Positions 27,801-37,640 of a DNA stretch of 64,000 nucleotides are shown here, one piece after another; the first letter of the stretch is position 1, and every line of letters begins with the position of its first letter. Under the pieces are notes generated by a model. The model saw only the letters and a list, made by a program, of their open reading frames with translations, made no database searches and had not been told where the DNA came from. The position numbers were made by a program, and so were the translations under genes. The stretch lies in NCBI RefSeq assembly GCF_036850765.1, contig NC_089493.1:265038534-265102533 (forward strand), in the 5' to 3' direction. This stretch comes from Saccopteryx bilineata (Eukaryota > Chordata > Mammalia > Chiroptera > Emballonuridae).

Positions 27801-30800
27801 CTGACCTCTCAGACTTAGGACAGAGTGGCACTGGGGCCCAGGCTGAGGGGGCCCTGGGGGGTACAGAGGAGCCAGCTAGATTGGGAGGAGGGGTCCCTAC
27901 ATCTCGGCAATGGAGTTTAAGGAGGCCCCCTCCTCAGATCCCATCACCAGCAGCCCTTTTGATCGGGTATATGGTCCTAACCCAGAGGCAGAATGGGGCC
28001 CAAGGCACAGAAGTGGGTGTGCAGGAGATGCCGTAGGTCCTTCTGGGGAGGGTAGAAATGGCTTTCCCTGAGCATGGGGCATGAAGGAGCCTCGGGGAAG
28101 GGTCTCTGAGTCAGGGGAAGGCTGGGGGCTGGGAAGACCAGCGGGGGAGAGAGGAGGAAGGCCAGGAGAGGGGCAACAGGAGTGAGCTGCGGGGTCCCTC
28201 CTGTGGACCTTACCCTTAGGGTGAGCAGCCAGAGTGTCCCTGGTAAGGCAGACCTTCCCGATGACGTCATCCCGGCTGGAGGATGGAAAGGAAGCTAGCG
28301 CTGGCAGCTCTGCAGGGAGCCCAGGACCCCCCCTCCCAAGTTTAGGGCTCCTGTGGCAAGCAGGGAGGTTGACACTCCAGTCACTTGCAGGGTTCTCTCT
28401 CTGAGCCAGACCCATGACCTTTCTGCACATGGACCAACCCGTGTGCCCACATACATGCCACGCTCACGCTCTCTGGGTACCCATTCCCCACCTCACACAG
28501 CATACCTATGCCTATATTCCCACACATGCACACATATGACATGGTGCAAGCATGGTAAATCTACACACACACACACACTCTCTCTCACACTCTGTACCCT
28601 TCCAGATCCTCCTGGGATCCCCCTCCCTCCAAGCTCTTTAGAGGATGCAGAGTGACCAGCAGTCCCTGCAGTGAAATGGACCAGGGAGGGGCAGATGGTG
28701 GGGTCCAGGCTCCAGCTGAAGAGTGGGGCCCACGCACCTGAGGGCATCCTCGTCCATGATATAGAAAGCCACCGCATGGAAGGTGGGCGGCAGGTGCACC
28801 TGGTACTCCTCACCCCAGAAGGGGCACAGGGTTTTCCACACAGTGGCTGTCCTACAGGAGAGGACCATCAGCACCTGCTCAGGCCACCTGCCGGCCCCAG
28901 GCTGAGCAAGGTGGGGCTGTGTCACTCGAGCCCACCTTTCCCCACACCCCCTTCCACTCCTGGGAACAACTGTGCTGCTGTTGGTGAATTCCCGTGTCCC
29001 AGACACCCTGTCCACACCCTGTCCACCAGCAGCCACTCCCTCCTGACCTTCCTCTCTGCCCTGGGTAGGGCACAGGGCTGCATCTATCAGGCCATTTTAC
29101 ACCTGGAGAAACTGAGACCACAGTTGGCAGCAGCTTAGGTCACATAGCAGGACTCCCTGACTCCAGATGCTGAACGGACTTCCTGAGGGTGGAGTCAGGA
29201 GGATGGCCAAGCTGATTCTGGAGCCAGACAGTTCTCCTGAGGGCCTGGGAACCTGGGAGCCAAGGTCTGGGGCCTGACCCTGAGACATCTCGTCTGGGCA
29301 GGACCTTACCCAGCTCTAGCCAACCCCCCTGGGTCAGAGCCTTCAACTCACGGGACTCAGCAAGGATGTGCGGGGGGGGGGGGGGAGCTGAAGTCCCCAA
29401 GAACCCATAATAAGGCTCAGGGGGTCACCTTCACCCAAACACGTCTCAGAGAGGCCACTTGAACTCTGGGACGTCAGTGTCCCTGTCACTGAGATACTCA
29501 GCGCTATCACGTCCCTCTCTTCACCTGGTGTCTGTGGTTAGGAGAACCTGGAAGGAGGGCAGACCCTGCTCGCAGGTGGGAAGGACTGGGAGTCAGGCGG
29601 CCTTGGCCAGCAGGCAGCAGTGGGCACCCAGATGGGCAGCCAGCAGAGCAGCTGTGGCCATGAATTTTGAGGCAGAGGCTGGGATGAGGGCAAGGACAGG
29701 ACAGGACAGCAAAGACCCTGCCCAGAATCGTGACGCCCATGGAGAAAGGAAGGTCCAGGGGAAGTGGGCTTTCTGGGTGCAGACTGGGGTTCCTCAGCCT
29801 GGAGAGGAGCAGTTTTTCTGGGGGACAACCACTGTGGGGCTTTCTAGGGGAGAGGGGACACCAAGTCAGAGCAAGGACCACGGAGGGGAAAAGGAACTCA
29901 GGCTTTGGGGCAGGCCAGACTTGGGTTCTGGCTTTGCCACTAAGTATGTGATTTTAGGAAAGTTACTTAATTTTTCAGAGCCTCGGTTTCCTTATCCAAA
30001 AATAGGGTTTAATGATATATATAGCTCATTGTAAGTATTAAATGGGCTGGACTCATTTAGTACAGTGTGGCAGAGACACACTCCATAAGACACAGTGGTG
30101 GGACAGCACTCCAAAAGTGACAGTCTTGTTACTAAACATCATCATCATCATGATGTCCCTCTTGGGGGCTGTAAAGACTATAGAAGAACAGCTGCTGAGA
30201 GGCCTTTTGCCAAGAGCCTGGCCCACAGCAGATAATTCTGGGATGGTGTTAGGTCAGTAATTAGCAGGATGAATTATAGGCTGGTCTTTCACACCTACTA
30301 GTAGATGTGTCCGGGTGTGGTGGGGGCCCAGGGGATTAGGTGCCCATCTCCATACAAATTTCATAACCCTCTGAGGTGTGTGTGTTGAAATGGGCTTAGG
30401 GGGTGGGAGGGATGGAGGAGGGATCCCGCCTCACCCGCCCTCAATCCTGGTGGTGGGAGTGGTACCTGACGATGGGCTCATTGTCCACTTTCACGACGCA
30501 GTAGGGGTCACTGCTGCCATTGCTGCAAGACAGACAAGTGGAAGGGCTGGGGGTGATGCTGCAGGTAGGGCCACGGGGGGGGGCCTTCTAGGCATTCCCC
30601 ACACTCTGCCACCCCAGTGACCCCAGGAAAAAGACAGTTAAGGCTGAGGCAACGGTTCCGGGGTGGGGCCGCAAGGTTGGTTAGGCTAAAACCTGTGTCC
30701 TCACCCTCAGTCTGGGAGGTGGTGGTTAGGGAAGGCAGGAGCCTACCCAAGGCTCTTGGCCCCACCTCAGGGAGGACAGACAGACAGTCACAAGTCCCAA

Positions 30801-33800
30801 CAGCCTCAGTCCAGCTCCCTGACACTCGGACCCTCAACACCACAGGCAGCCCCCTTATGCTGTCCCCGGAGGCTTTGCTCTTGCTGTCCCTCCTGCCAGC
30901 ACTACCCTCCCACTCCTCCCAGCCTTGGCCCCTCCTCTAAGAGCCCTCTGGGTCTGGAGGCAGGGAGTACCGTATTTCCCCATGTGTAAGACGCACCTTA
31001 AATTTGGGGCCCGAAATTTGAAAAAAAAAAGTATTATATAAAGTTACTGAACTCAAGTTTTATTCGTCATAAAATTCATACAACTCCTCCTTACTGTCAA
31101 AACTCCCATCATTAGCTTGTCCTTATCTGTGTCTGATGACGAATCACTGTCTTCAACAATGACTGCAAAAACAAGCGCAAAAAAGCGGGAATGCAGGTAA
31201 AAAAACTATAATCATTGTGTAAGACGTACCTAGTTTCTAGACCCCAAATTTTTTGAAAAACTATGCGTCTCATACATGGGGAAATACAGTAAGTCTCTCC
31301 TGAGATCCTACTGCTTGTCCCCTCTTCAGTATGTTTCCCTCCACCCAGGAAAGCTAGTAATGTCCTGTCAGTTGCCTCCCAACCTGAGTGACCTGAAGGT
31401 AGAAACCACTTCTGTATCCCCAGGGCCCAAGAAAAGGCATGGCACAAGACAAGGTCCTGTGAGTGTTTGCTGAATGAATGGATGAATGAATGAACAAAAA
31501 TAACAGTCTGGCTTTGAGCTCTCAGCCATCTGGGGACAAAGAACCAGGGAGGCAAACCTGGGACTGCCCAGTCTCACCTGTCTGGTTGGTAGGGGACTTG
31601 GGGGTTGAGGGCAGCCCCAGCTAGGCCTAGGGCTAGTACTGGGCAAGGAGGGTGAGGTCTATCTCCAGAAAAGCCCTTTAGGCCTGGCCTCTATAAAAAG
31701 GAAGTGTGTTTTCGTGTTGGAGGTTGGGAAATTCCAAGGGCCCTGTTTCCCTTCTCAAAAGAGGCTCTTCTTTTGAGGAAACCACGCGACACAAACATCT
31801 CTGAAGGCTCTCAGGTGCCAACAGAAAATGTCTGCCAAGATTCAGCTTCCCCCATAAAATGGGACTTGTCAAGCCAGCTCCCTGAAGGCCAGGCCATGGG
31901 AGGTGTTCAACTGATGTTAACCCTGCGCTAGACTCTTTGTTCCTCTGCCCCAAACCCCCTTCCCTATCATTCAAGAGCCCCTTCCTCCAGAAAATCCCTT
32001 GGGAACACGCCAGCTTGCATCCCACCACCCGAAGGTAAAGGGACCCCAGGCCTCAAGGAATAGGTCCCTGTGCACCCCAGGTGCTAGGCTGGGCGGCAGG
32101 ACCCAGGAGCTGCACAAGTGTGAGCAAGAAGCTCAGAGGAACCAGGTCTCAGTGTGGACTGAGACCTCTGTGGACTGTCCCCCACCACAGATCCCTCCCT
32201 GCCCTGCTTCTGCCTTCTTCCCTGGGGGGGCCTGGGGTTTTCTAGGGGCAGGAAACCTCTTGTGTACTGTGAGCCCAGCACTACCCACTGCTCAGCTTTC
32301 ACTCAATGGGTGAATTGTAAATGCACGTAGAGGTTTGGGGCTCATGTTGCAGGCAGGGCCATGGAGATGGGTAAAGGCCCAGAGGCAAGAACAGAACCTG
32401 TGTGCAGGGGCAGGAATGCGCTAGGTGGCTGTATCATGTGGCAGGAAGGCAACAGTGTCAAGAGTGGGCGAAGGCCAGATTTAAGGACCTGGGTCCAATC
32501 ACTGCCCCTGGCCAGCTGTTGGGATTCGTACCCTGCCCAGTGTCTTCTGCCCTGATGAGTCCCCTGGGCCGATCACCTCTCCCACTTCTTCCCCAAGCCA
32601 CTTCCCGGCTCTGGCCCAGCCTGGCTACTTGCAGGGCCTCTATATTTAGGGCCTTGGCAGTGTCCAGGCTGTGGAAGAGGAACCATCAGGGTAAACCCTG
32701 AAATAGCCCCAGGCCTGTCCCCAGGGTCACTGGGCATAGGAGCCAGTGGGTCAATGGTCACCATGAGAATCAGCTCCTGTCTGTCTACCCAAGCACCCAA
32801 GGATAGAAGACAGCAGGGAGGAAGCATGACAGGAACAGGTGGGCTCTGAGAACTGTTGGTGACAGGGAACACAGCTGTGTTCTGTACCCTTAAGAGAACT
32901 AAAAAATCATGAGTGGAAGTGGCAAGGAGGCAGGTGGCAGCTGTGTTCAACAGCCTTCCTTCCTCAGAGCTGTCTCAGTCAAGATGGGCCATTATGATAA
33001 GTGATGAGCTCCCTGTCCTCATAAGTGTGTAAGCCCTGGCTGGAAGGGATGCTGCTCAGAAGACAGGCTGGAGGCTGGATCACCCCCACCCCTGCTTCCA
33101 GCACTCAGTGAGGGCTTTCTGTGATCTCCAAACCCTTGCCATCCTGGAGCCAAATGCTGGAGCCTTGCATGGCATTTGCAAGGCTCTCCCCACTGAGCCC
33201 CAGAGCAGCCTGCAACCTCCATCCTGCTAGGATTCTTGGCCTGTCAGCAGAAGAGTGAGTTTGAATCCTGGCTTCTCTACTTACCTATGTGGCCTTGGCA
33301 AATGACTTCTACATCCTGAGCCTCAGTTTCATCTTCAAACTGAGCATATCTACCTTATAGAATTACTGAGAAAATTAAGAGACTTCAACACCTCTTATTG
33401 TCTCCAACTTTGGACGAGGTGTCCCTCAGGGTACCTGGAACGTTGGGACAGATGAGTCATGGTTCCTACCCTCACAGTCACGTGGCACAGGCAGCCCAGG
33501 AAGGAGCAATTGATATCAAGGGCTCTGTCTTAACTCCAACTGACGCAAAGTGCTGAAGGGCACAGAACAGGGACAGTGAACCCTGCACAAGGGTACCAGT
33601 ACCGGGAGAGAAGTTTGAGAGGGGTCCTGAAGGGTGAACAGGAGTTTTCTGGAGGACTCTGAAGGGGAATGCTTGAGAGCAGAAGGCCCCCAATACATGC
33701 AGAAGCAGAGCTGTGAAGGGCAGTAGCCCAAATGTGAGGGGCTGGGAGAGAAGGTCACAGCTGGCTTTAAAAGACAGTTGACAGGTTAGAACTGTGTATA

Positions 33801-35647
33801 TATACCAGCCCCTACAGGAAAGGCAAAAGAAAGGGGGCGAGGAGAGGCGAGTAGGTCAGGAAGGGGGTCAGGGCAAGGAAAGAAATTTCAAAGGCAGAAC
33901 CAATAGGACTTGGTGGCCCAACCCCCGGAAATGAAGGCATCTTGTGCAGAGTCCCTCAGCTGTGCAGAGACAGGGCTGGGCAAGGAACCAGACACCTTGG
34001 ATCCCAGGTAGGCACAGCCCACAGCTTCACTGCCCTGGGCTGGTGAGAGCCTGGAGCCAGGCACTAGGGCAAGTGCTTCAGGGAAGGGGAGGGAGGAAAC
34101 AGACGGAAGGGCTGCTCCTCCCAGCTGCTCCTCCCAGCTGCCACCAGCCAGAGAAGGCCAAGCTGACCTAGTTACAAGTGTAGTGGGTGCTTAAAGGCTG
34201 GACCTGGAGGCCTAGACCCTTCTCAGAGCTCATCAGCTTTCCTACCCCCCGAAACCACAATCCCAGCTCCCGCCCCTCTGCCTCCCATGCATAGAAACCC
34301 ACCTTGAGAAGGTCCCCCACCATCCTCCCACACCCATTGTCATGGCAACTGCTGAGCCCAGCCTCATAAGGCCCAGGGGCCCTTGAACTGGAACTGCTCC
34401 TGCTGAGATGAGTGTGCTAGGAAACTCACAGAGGCCACAGTCCTTGTAAGAGAGATGGCCTGGCCCCTTTTTCCTGTGCTGCACCCCACCCCCCACCCCA
34501 TCTAGCCACCTCTCTGCATCCAGGAGCTTGATGAAGAGTCTGGGTATGAGAAGCGTCCAGCCAGCAGACTTTGGACCCTATGCTGCCTCTGGCCTCCCCT
34601 TCTCCACCCCCTTCTCCAGGCAGCCAGAGACCCTGGAGCTTTGTGCTTTCCACTGCTCCATCTGAGAAATTTTTACCTTCAGTTTACAGAAGGGAAAACT
34701 AAGGCTTAGAGGACAGGGAGCTGCCTAAGGCAGCATACCAGAGAGCCAGGGATCAAATGAGCAGCTCAGCTCTGGTACCTAATGAGAAAGGTAGGACAAG
34801 GAGCTCCTGAAGGCCAGGAACAAGGGAAAGCCCTAGATGCCAGCCATTGTTGGAAGCCCTAGATTCAAGATCTTGCTCTACACCTGGAGCCAGCATTTGC
34901 CTTCTCTAAGCTTCAGCTGCCTCCTCTGTAAAATGTTATGATAAAAACTGCCCTGCTGGGTGCTTGTGAGGATTAAAGGCAACGACTCATGAGGCTACAA
35001 GCCCAGCTACTGCATCCTGCACTGGTCCTGGCCCCCTGCCCTATAGGTCAACTCTTCATGCCAGTACCACCTGATCTAAGTGCAAGGCAGGAAGCCCCAG
35101 GGCAGCCCTTCGGTCCTAGGCGTGACACAGGCACACACTCCAGGGTACTTAGGGTTCAAAAAATACAAAGGAAGACTCCTCATTTCAGGGGGGGGTGCGG
35201 CTCTACTCCCTCCCTCCAGCCACACCCCCGGCAGTTGACGGAAATGTCTCCCTGTGATGTTACCCCCACGCCCAGCTCCTGTCCTGTCAAAGCCCATTCC
35301 TCTCTTGAACCAACGTTCGCTCGCTCCCGGCTCACTGAGGCCCCTTACCCATCCTCGCCCAGTCCCCAGTCCACCGCCCTGCCCTGTCACCCCCTGTCCA
35401 GTTCTCTCAGCAAATCATCTCACTGTCCCCATTTTCCTGAGGGTCTTCCACTGCGGACACAGTCGCCACACCCTTTCCTTCGCTCTACTTGTGGGCGGGC
35501 CGTGCGGACCCCCGAAAGGTAAGGCGTAAAGGACAGCGCCCCTCCCCGTAAAGTTCAGGTTTCCTTCCCCCGCCGCGCTCACATGTCCTTGGCGGGCAAG
35601 TTCTTCCCCTCCACTATGCGGATAAACAGCGAGCTTCGCTTGGCCAT
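10493..35647 (-). CDS. RASA4: RASA4 (CAPRI), Ca2+-dependent Ras GTPase-activating protein, complete in 21 coding exons
   Basis: Cytosolic protein that moves to the plasma membrane on Ca2+ rise and accelerates GTP hydrolysis on Ras, switching off the Ras-MAPK pathway. Coding exons (minus strand): 35583-35647, 30466-30522, 28738-28851, 28214-28275, 26983-27112, 25158-25239, 24442-24573, 24116-24207, 22693-22810, 22315-22465, 21942-22006, 21475-21587, 21030-21222, 20662-20799, 19923-20067, 19148-19317, 17299-17436, 16018-16153, 14660-14780, 10775-10839, 10493-10614. They sum to 2409 bases: 802 residues plus stop, against 803 in human. Order of domains: C2A, C2B, RasGAP, PH, Btk zinc motif. The start MAKRSSLFIRIVEG matches the family. 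Features such as TATVWKTLCPFWGEEY and the SDPFVRVRY segment separate it from RASAL1. All catalytic and metal-binding residues are present, so it should be functional. Confidence 0.97.
11290..12250. repeat. Ancient dispersed repeats (L2-age) in RASA4 intron 19
   Basis: 11290-11560 has the L2-like CT-rich phrases ccttccctgcttcactc and agctcaaatgtcattccct. From 11565 an old mammalian repeat follows, with tttactgaggggctggaatgt, ttttaagcaggagagtgatg and gatcactctggggg. A similar copy is at 40.6-41.1 kb. Exact family is uncertain. Confidence 0.5.
12440..12560 (+). repeat. MLT1-like (MaLR LTR) 3' fragment
   Basis: The phrase gctttaagccaccaagtatg, followed by tggtaatttgttacagcaat and ggaaactgatat, is the typical 3' end of MLT1 LTRs. 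Only about 120 bp remain. Confidence 0.7.
12665..12825 (+). repeat. MIR fragment
   Basis: The phrases gcttgggttcgaatcttagc, ccactgtttcctggg and taaatgggggataatatgag match the MIR core in sense orientation. Old and without duplications. Confidence 0.65.
12858..12930. repeat. (GAGGAN)n purine trinucleotide-rich tract
   Basis: About 70 bp of almost pure G and A in gag/gga/gat units, in RASA4 intron 19. Minus-strand reading is CT-rich. A homopurine tract of this kind can adopt triplex structure. Confidence 0.85.
13133..13503 (+). repeat. Type B SINE in RASA4 intron 19
   Basis: Head gccctggccagttggctcag, box B ggttcgattcc, complete body and a poly-A tail. Target duplication aaaggaggtggc occurs on both sides (about 13121-13132 and 13504-13517). 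Confidence 0.92.
13814..14187 (-). repeat. Type B SINE, reverse, in RASA4 intron 19
   Basis: Starts with a T-run and ttctgaagttgg and ends ccaaccggccagggc. Near-identical 15-bp flanks, gca(c/t)cctgggttttt, lie at 13799-13813 and 14188-14202. Confidence 0.92.
14660..19317 (-). CDS. RASA4: RASA4 exons 16-19: PH domain and Btk-type zinc motif
   Basis: Exons 19148-19317, 17299-17436, 16018-16153 and 14660-14780. The PH domain spans about residues 566-672 (from KEGPLFIYRTKGKG to CVNELNQWLSALW). It is followed directly by a Btk motif with the zinc ligands H682, C693, C694 and C704 (SYHPGVFRGDKWSCCHQ...GCDK). In this family the PH-Btk unit helps membrane association. Intron 16 (17437-19147) contains a perfect 57-bp tandem duplication and a MIR. 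Confidence 0.93.
15486..15818 (-). repeat. Type A SINE, reverse, in RASA4 intron 18
   Basis: T-run, gagagagatgagaagcatcaa, and reverse head ending ccactacctggtcaga. The middle shows expanded copies of the ctcaagcca phrase that is typical of this family. Confidence 0.88.
16550..16905 (+). repeat. L2 LINE 3' end in RASA4 intron 17
   Basis: The phrases aatataaggtccactaaggc, agggactctgttttatctgc, aacaatgcctggaacctagc and aggtgctcaataagtattt are the hallmark L2 3' terminus in sense orientation. Confidence 0.8.
16988..17070. repeat. CA-rich minisatellite
   Basis: Repeated cacacacagacacacacagg units with gtacaca variants, about 80 bp, about 230 bp from RASA4 exon 17 on its downstream-intron side. 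Probably polymorphic. Confidence 0.85.
18163..18276. repeat. Perfect 57-bp tandem duplication, RASA4 intron 16
   Basis: Two identical 57-bp units (18163-18219 and 18220-18276), starting gaagagacagcccagagg and ending cctgctaca, followed by the first six bases of a third. The lack of any difference points to a recent event or a length-variable minisatellite. Confidence 0.93.
18680..18870 (+). repeat. MIR in RASA4 intron 16
   Basis: Contains tcatctcatctaaccctcaa, actaaggctcagagaggttg and acacagggctggaactcagg, the MIR/L2-tail type core in sense direction. Confidence 0.75.
19355..19699 (+). repeat. Type B SINE in RASA4 intron 15
   Basis: Head gccctagctggttagctcag, body as in other type B copies, but the 3' end lacks the tttccagcttcag segment and finishes in a short A-run. 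It sits only 37 bp upstream (in gene direction) of RASA4 exon 16, close to its acceptor and branch site. Confidence 0.88.
19923..22810 (-). CDS. RASA4: RASA4 exons 9-15: RasGAP catalytic domain
   Basis: Exons 9-15 encode about residues 246-553. The arginine finger is R342 in TNTLFRSNSLASKS (exon 11, 21942-22006). The family signature FLCLRFFSPAI, including R472 and P476, is in exon 14 (20662-20799). Both are required for Ras-GAP activity and both are intact. Exon 13 (21030-21222) is very CpG-rich for an internal exon. The 3' splice site of exon 10 has two AGs three bases apart (ccagcag), which could add one Gln. Confidence 0.94.
20385..20520 (+). repeat. MIR fragment in RASA4 intron 14
   Basis: The phrases caggttatgtggccttgggc, aacctccttcccagtgg and gttcccttatcagtgagatt match the MIR core. 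Confidence 0.65.
23811..23980. repeat. About 82-bp imperfect tandem repeat, RASA4 intron 8
   Basis: Two copies (23811-23892 and 23893 to about 23978) share cctccgag..., aggactgagctgagtgcagg, gctgtgg and gtccagcctgc(g/a)tggag. They differ by a few substitutions and a small insertion. This is a short GC-rich minisatellite. Confidence 0.88.
24116..27112 (-). CDS. RASA4: RASA4 exons 5-8: C2B domain and linker
   Basis: Exons 26983-27112, 25158-25239, 24442-24573 and 24116-24207 encode about residues 100-245: the linker GFSGWAHLTEVDPDEEVQGE and the second C2 domain. Its Ca2+ ligands are intact: D149, D155 (ASDPF), D202 and D204 (WDWD) and D210 (RNDFLG). The following VVVNVRRLWAAQQEEGWFWL stretch is slightly diverged from human (VVIDVQRL), the most variable part of the protein apart from the C-terminus. 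Donors and acceptors are canonical (gtgagg, gtgagc, gtaagt). Confidence 0.93.
28214..35647 (-). CDS. RASA4: RASA4 exons 1-4: C2A domain
   Basis: Exons 35583-35647, 30466-30522, 28738-28851 and 28214-28275 encode residues 1-100, the first C2 domain. The five acidic Ca2+ ligands expected for a Ca2+-binding C2 fold are all seen: D21, D27 (in SSDPY), D74 and D76 (in MDEDAL) and D82 (in RDDVIG). Intron 1 (30523-35582) is the longest, about 5 kb. It holds a mariner-like MITE, an L2 3' end and MIR copies. Exon 1 ends inside codon 22, completed by exon 2 as Ile, matching human. Confidence 0.93.
28560..28592. repeat. (CA)n/(CT)n microsatellite in RASA4 intron 3
   Basis: Short acacacacac run followed by ctctctcac, about 145 bp downstream (in gene direction) of exon 3. 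Confidence 0.8.
29895..30030 (+). repeat. MIR fragment in RASA4 intron 2
   Basis: ttgggttctggctttgccac, agttacttaatttttcagag and cctcggtttccttatc are MIR core phrases. Confidence 0.7.
30968..31291. mobile_element. Mariner-like MITE in RASA4 intron 1
   Basis: 324-bp element bounded by TA dinucleotides with about 28-bp inverted ends: TACCGTATTTCCCCATG on the left, and catggggaaatacagta on the right. Interior contains tgtctgatgacgaatcactg, resembling the acidic tail end of a transposase gene, but no open frame. The TA boundaries fit the Tc1/mariner/pogo superfamily; the subfamily is not known to me. Confidence 0.75.
31320..31500 (+). repeat. L2 3' fragment in RASA4 intron 1
   Basis: ggtagaaaccacttctgtat, ccccagggcccaagaaaagg and tttgctgaatgaatgg form an L2 terminal segment. 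Confidence 0.6.
33230..33400 (+). repeat. MIR in RASA4 intron 1
   Basis: gtttgaatcctggcttctct, acctatgtggccttggcaaa and tgagcctcagtttcatcttc are sense MIR phrases. Confidence 0.75.
34675..34990 (+). repeat. Two MIR-like fragments in RASA4 intron 1
   Basis: 34675-34775 carries ttacagaagggaaaactaag and gcttagaggacagg. 34860-34985 carries cttctctaagcttcagctgc and ctcctctgtaaaatg. Both are eroded. Confidence 0.6.
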
Positions 35648-36250
35648 CGTGGGTTCGCAACGCGAGGTCCTGGCCCAGGGCAGTCAGACGCCAGGGTCCG
35701 GTGCAGCCCGCATCCGACGGGCAGGCGGGCAGGCGCTAGACTGGGCACCCGGGGGGCGGACTATGCGAGACTGGGGTGGTAAGTGCGGGGGCGGTAAGCG
35801 ACGGGGCGGAGGAATCACTTCCACTTCATTCACCCCCCCCCCCCCGCCCCGACCCACGTGCGGGGGGGAGACACTGCTCCCAGGCGAACCAATCGGCGGC
35901 TGGGGCTCCCTGGGTGGGAGGGGCCATATCGGGATGCGGCGCTTATTGGCTGCCTGGGGCAAGGTAGGGCGGGGCCTGCGTGGAGATATTGACACCCGGC
36001 GGGTGCTGTGGGTCTAGGGGGCCCCTCTCCAGGCTAGTAGAGATGTTCTGCGCCCGTGGCCTGCTCCATGGTTACGTGTGGGTGGCAGGAGTGGTCCGAG
36101 TGCTAGTACCCAGACCCGCGGGGACTGTGGGCCCAAGTGTGTGTTCCGAGGCGTGGGCATGTGCGAGGACACGCGGGACGGTGGTGTGCGAGAAGGACCT
36201 CCCTGGATACCCGAGGCTGGCGCGTGGGAGGCCCCGCATAGGTGTCAGTT
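35450..36250 (-). promoter_or_regulatory. RASA4: RASA4 CpG-island promoter
   Basis: This segment has dense CpG and several GC boxes (ggggcgg, ggcggg), and surrounds the RASA4 start codon at 35647. CCAAT-type motifs occur at about 35888 (ccaatcgg, plus strand) and 35945 (attgg, minus-strand CCAAT). No TATA box is evident. The start of transcription is probably between 35660 and 35900. A second, plus-strand transcript from the same island is possible but I see no gene for it. Confidence 0.65.
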
Positions 36251-36929
36251 GAATAAACAATTGGGCGAACTTAGCAAACAATATAAGAGTTTATGGTAGA
36301 GCCACCTGAACTCAGAAGGAGGCTGCGAGATCAAGGGCAGCCCAGAGGTTTGGGAACCAAGCATTTAGGGCCTGAATGACCTGAATTATTTTTGAGAACC
36401 TCCTTGGCAAATGAGGGTTTTCTCAGTTATCAGCTCATTTACACCTCCTACATCCCCCACGGTGACAACGTGGAGGAGGCACTCAGGTACAGAGGGAAAA
36501 TTACTTGTTGGGGGTCACACATCTGGCCCCAATGCTAGCCAGGTTTGGTCTCCCCAGTACTCCATGACCAAGGCCTTTCCAGTGGGGCACAATCCTTCTA
36601 CCAGATTGTGTCCAGAGCTGAGTTTCTAGAATTGTCCTTCTTGGTGGTTCCCTCCCACACCTAGAGGTCACAGACCTAGGGCTGGCACAGGGGTAACTGG
36701 CACTGGGCAGCTGGTTTCCAAGGAAGGTATTGCCCCAAGCACGACTGCAGACTTGGTTCCCACGCCCAGTCACCACTCCCTTGCTGAGTGATGCTGAGAG
36801 GCTTCTTGAAGTTTAGTGAGCTGGTGCCATTTTATCATCTGCAAAGAGGGAGCAGAGACACCTGCCAAAGATACCCAGGAGACACTGAGGTCCGGGTGGG
36901 GGGTAGGAGGGACTAGCACAAGTTCTGTT

Positions 36930-37640
36930 TCCTATTACATTCTGTTTCTTTTCCTATTTGTTATTTATACACTACATGCACGCTTTACAAAATTCAAAAG
37001 ATATTGAAGGTTTACAATGAAAACTGAAAACTCACGTCTCTTTTTTCCCAGCTACATAAATTCCCTCCCTGGAGGTATCCACTATTCCTGGTTTCTGTGC
37101 CTTCTGAAGACAGACTATCTATAGTGCCTCAGTGTGTGTGTGTGTGTGTGTGTGTGTTTCCTTTATACACAGATAGTAGCTTATTGGTTGCACTTACAGT
37201 TTCACTTATTTTATCTTGGAGAGTTGTTTGTGCATGTCTATATGTAAAAAGCACCCTCATGCTCTTTGTCACTTGCCCAGTTTTCCATCATGTGGATATA
37301 CCGTCATCTCTTGATGGGTCCCCCGTTAGTGGATGGGCAGATTGTTGCCCTCATTTGTTTTCACCAAACAATTAACATGGCTCACACATCATTTTGCATG
37401 TAAGCCAGTGCAGCCAAGGATAAATTCCAGGAAATGGAATTCCTGGGCCAGAAGACGTGTGTGAAAGACTTCTGAAGGGTTTGCCAAATTTCCTGATGCT
37501 GTGATTGTTCTAATATACACAGTTTACAGAAACCACCCACATACAGAAGAGTGCCAGCTTCCTCATGTCCCCATGTTCTCACCAATTTGTGATCATTGTC
37601 TAAGCAATGGGAAAATAATGGTTTCTCAGGGAACTAAGGG
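36930..37640 (-). mobile_element. Old L1 3' segment, antisense, with (TG)n
   Basis: Phrases such as ataccgtcatctcttgatgg, cattttgcatgtaagcc, aaattccaggaaatggaatt and ttgccaaatttcctgatgc match the reverse of an ancient L1 ORF2 end and 3' region. A (TG)n run is at 37133-37157. No coding capacity. Confidence 0.7.

Larger units (their letters stand above)
31500..35440. other. RASA4 intron 1, remaining part
   Basis: Apart from the MIR fragments this is GC-rich unique sequence with no supported exon or RNA gene. A 10-bp-scale doubling (ctgctcctcccag) is present at 34111-34137. First introns of this type often hold enhancers, but I see no specific evidence for one. Confidence 0.5.

Noticed and set aside
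36000..36299. Possible divergent gene from the RASA4 CpG island
   Set aside because: Open frames here are short, show no recognisable protein and have no downstream exon that I could join. CpG richness alone explains them.
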